From the NCBI GenBank assembly GCA_029255685.2, contig CM055317.2, positions 16,943,501 through 17,007,500 of the forward strand: DNA of 64,000 nt. The letters are read 5' to 3'. Position numbers and translations under genes: made by a program. Shown piece after piece: positions 62,998 through 64,000 of the stretch. The notes under the pieces were generated by a model that worked only from the letters and a program-made list of their open reading frames with translations, ran no database searches and was not told the origin of the DNA. The DNA comes from Silene conica. Taxonomy: Eukaryota; Streptophyta; Magnoliopsida; Caryophyllales; Caryophyllaceae. How positions within the stretch are numbered: the first letter of the stretch is position 1; the number at the start of each line of letters is the position of its first letter.

Positions 62998-63156
62998 CAC
63001 TGTTTGAACTTGCTAAATATTCGGAGCAACTGATTGCCCAACTAAGGGCAATATCTGAGGGGGAAGGGAGAAGAGTTTCTGGTACTTCTGGCATCTATGA
63101 GGATGCATCTAGTACATCTGTCTGTTTGTGAGAGAATTCAAGTCAAGGTGGAGATT

Positions 63157-63509
63157 TGTTGGGTCTATGCCTTGAATCTGTTAATCGCCGCTTCGAACGA
63201 CTATGCGGGGGTCTCCGATTTCTGTATTGGGTTAGGGTTTCTGTCTGGGCTTTATTAGATTAAGTCTAATCTGTTTTGTATTAGGTTAAGAGTACTATAT
63301 AAACTCTTAACCTCTACCCTAGCAGTCATACAATATTCCATATTGTTCTGAATCTGTAATCTGGAAACCTCCTCACATTAATAAAACTCTCTCCCTTCTG
63401 CCCTGTGGACGTAGGGACGTAGCTAACACACCGTTAGTGAACCACGTAAATCTGTGCGTATTGTTCTTTATTGTTTGTTTTTATCTTTCTCTGTGCCTCC
63501 GTTATAACA
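63157..63509 (+). repeat. 3' LTR of the Tork-like element
   Basis: 353 bp, partner of 58664-59007. Confidence 0.92.
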
Positions 63510-64000
63510 AACTTCAAAAACAACGTTCCCGTGCAATTTGCACGGGTTTAAATCTAGTAATACACACAAACAGATGACCCTTATTAGTTATCATTAATAT
63601 ACTATACGCATATCCAAATAACCATTATGAATAACGAGGAAATTGATGAAAATGATGAGTTTGGGTACGGTAAATGATATAATTTAGGGTCGGGTACGGG
63701 TAATGATCCAAATAACCAAGACTTTGTAATACTTTAATCAAAACTTTGTCCATTAATTCGAACTTTGGTAATTTTATTGAAGGACTCGTTAAGAAAAATT
63801 GGACCCTACCCGGACCCAGACCCCGACCCATTAGGGTCGGGTATGGTTCCATTAATTTTAGACCCTTTAGGGCCTGGATCGAGTATGGGTCTAAGGTTTT
63901 TTACTTCGGGTCGGATCGGGTCTTGCCTGACCCTACCCAGACCCTACCCGTTGCCATTCCTGTTGACATGCCGCATGCGTTGATATACTGCTATGTAGAT

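Larger units (their letters stand above)
58664..63509 (+). mobile_element. Ty1/copia Tork(Tnt1)-like LTR retrotransposon (fossil)
   Basis: A full-length element with LTRs 58664-59007 and 63157-63509, an initiator-Met-type PBS at 59011-59020 and a purine tract AAGGTGGAGATT (63145-63156). Perfect 5-bp duplications AACTT lie at 58659-58663 and 63510-63514. By eye the LTRs differ at about 13-14 positions plus small indels in about 345 bp (about 4%), suggesting roughly 1.5-3 million years. Protein segments closely resemble tobacco Tnt1 as I remember it, so Tork lineage. Broken, with about four visible breaks. Confidence 0.92.
46272..63557 (+). mobile_element. Non-autonomous Helitron, split by two LTR retrotransposons
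   Basis: Starts TCTTATTTATTAAAGC after an A (46271). Ends with a perfect hairpin CCCGTGCA-ATT-TGCACGGG (63528-63546) followed by TTTAAATCTAG, then T (63558). TC start, hairpin, CTAG end and insertion between A and T are the Helitron signature. Its own remaining sequence is about 1.1 kb (46272-47214, about 58581-58658, 63515-63557). No Rep/helicase gene is seen. Confidence 0.75.
46051..63962. mobile_element. hAT-like element split by a Helitron
   Basis: The left end TAGGGATGGCAGTGGGT and the inverted right end CAGGAATGGCAACGGGT are imperfect TIRs of a common plant hAT-like repeat. Both arms (46051-46271 and 63558-63962) are full of GGGTCGGGT/ACCCGACCC words in matching opposed orientation. 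The interval between is filled by later insertions. No convincing 8-bp duplication was found. Confidence 0.65.

Noticed and set aside
63963-63999. 8-bp target duplication for the outer hAT-like element
   Set aside because: TTATGTAG on the left and TTGACATG on the right match poorly; a better CTATGTAG lies about 25 bp further, but the element end does not reach it.

Overview
This is plant nuclear DNA. It has AT-rich intergenic sequence, spliced host genes with GT-AG introns, and dense plant-type LTR retrotransposons, Mutator-like, hAT, PIF/Harbinger (Tourist), CACTA and Helitron elements. The protein families point to a dicot. Tat/Retand-like LTRs and repeated CTCGATCGAG words make a Caryophyllales source plausible, but that is a guess and no search was run.

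Host genes, all on the + strand: (1) the last four exons of a mitochondrial pyruvate carrier (MPC2-type) gene at 5328-6344, whose first exon is not in the window; (2) a complete three-exon ERG28 gene at 25288-30632, a sterol C-4 demethylation scaffold of 129 aa; (3) a complete ten-exon putative serine esterase/lipase of the DUF676 family at 38244-41878, 428 aa. The three look functionally unrelated. I derived the splice structures by matching translated pieces to remembered family sequences and checking reading phase at every junction.

The rest is layered mobile DNA. 1-3324: the 5' end of a Tat/Retand-like Ty3/gypsy element on the minus strand. 3884-4833: a solo LTR. 6651-6825: a small CACTA-like element. 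6826-13966: a Tat-like LTR split by a Mutator-like element (7265-13104), itself split by an Ale-type Ty1/copia element (7984-12695). 14470-18103: a tandem duplication split by a 3.1-kb solo LTR. 18531-25000: a long-TIR Mutator-like element that has collected a LINE fragment, a solo LTR and several MITEs. 28.8-44 kb: gene space with many MITEs. 46051-63962: a nest in which a hAT-like element holds a Helitron, which holds a Tekay-like Ty3/gypsy tandem array (47215-58580) and a Tork/Tnt1-like Ty1/copia element (58664-63509).

Target-site duplications were read directly for most insertions. They give several element classes and the order of events. All LTR retrotransposons here are broken fossils. 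I found no CRISPR array, rRNA, tRNA or gene-cluster-like system, and nothing I would call a new biological system. The most unusual signals are different GC-rich palindromic words in the LTRs of unrelated families, an LTR-internal-LTR-internal array, and a Mutator-type MITE family with eight copies in the window.
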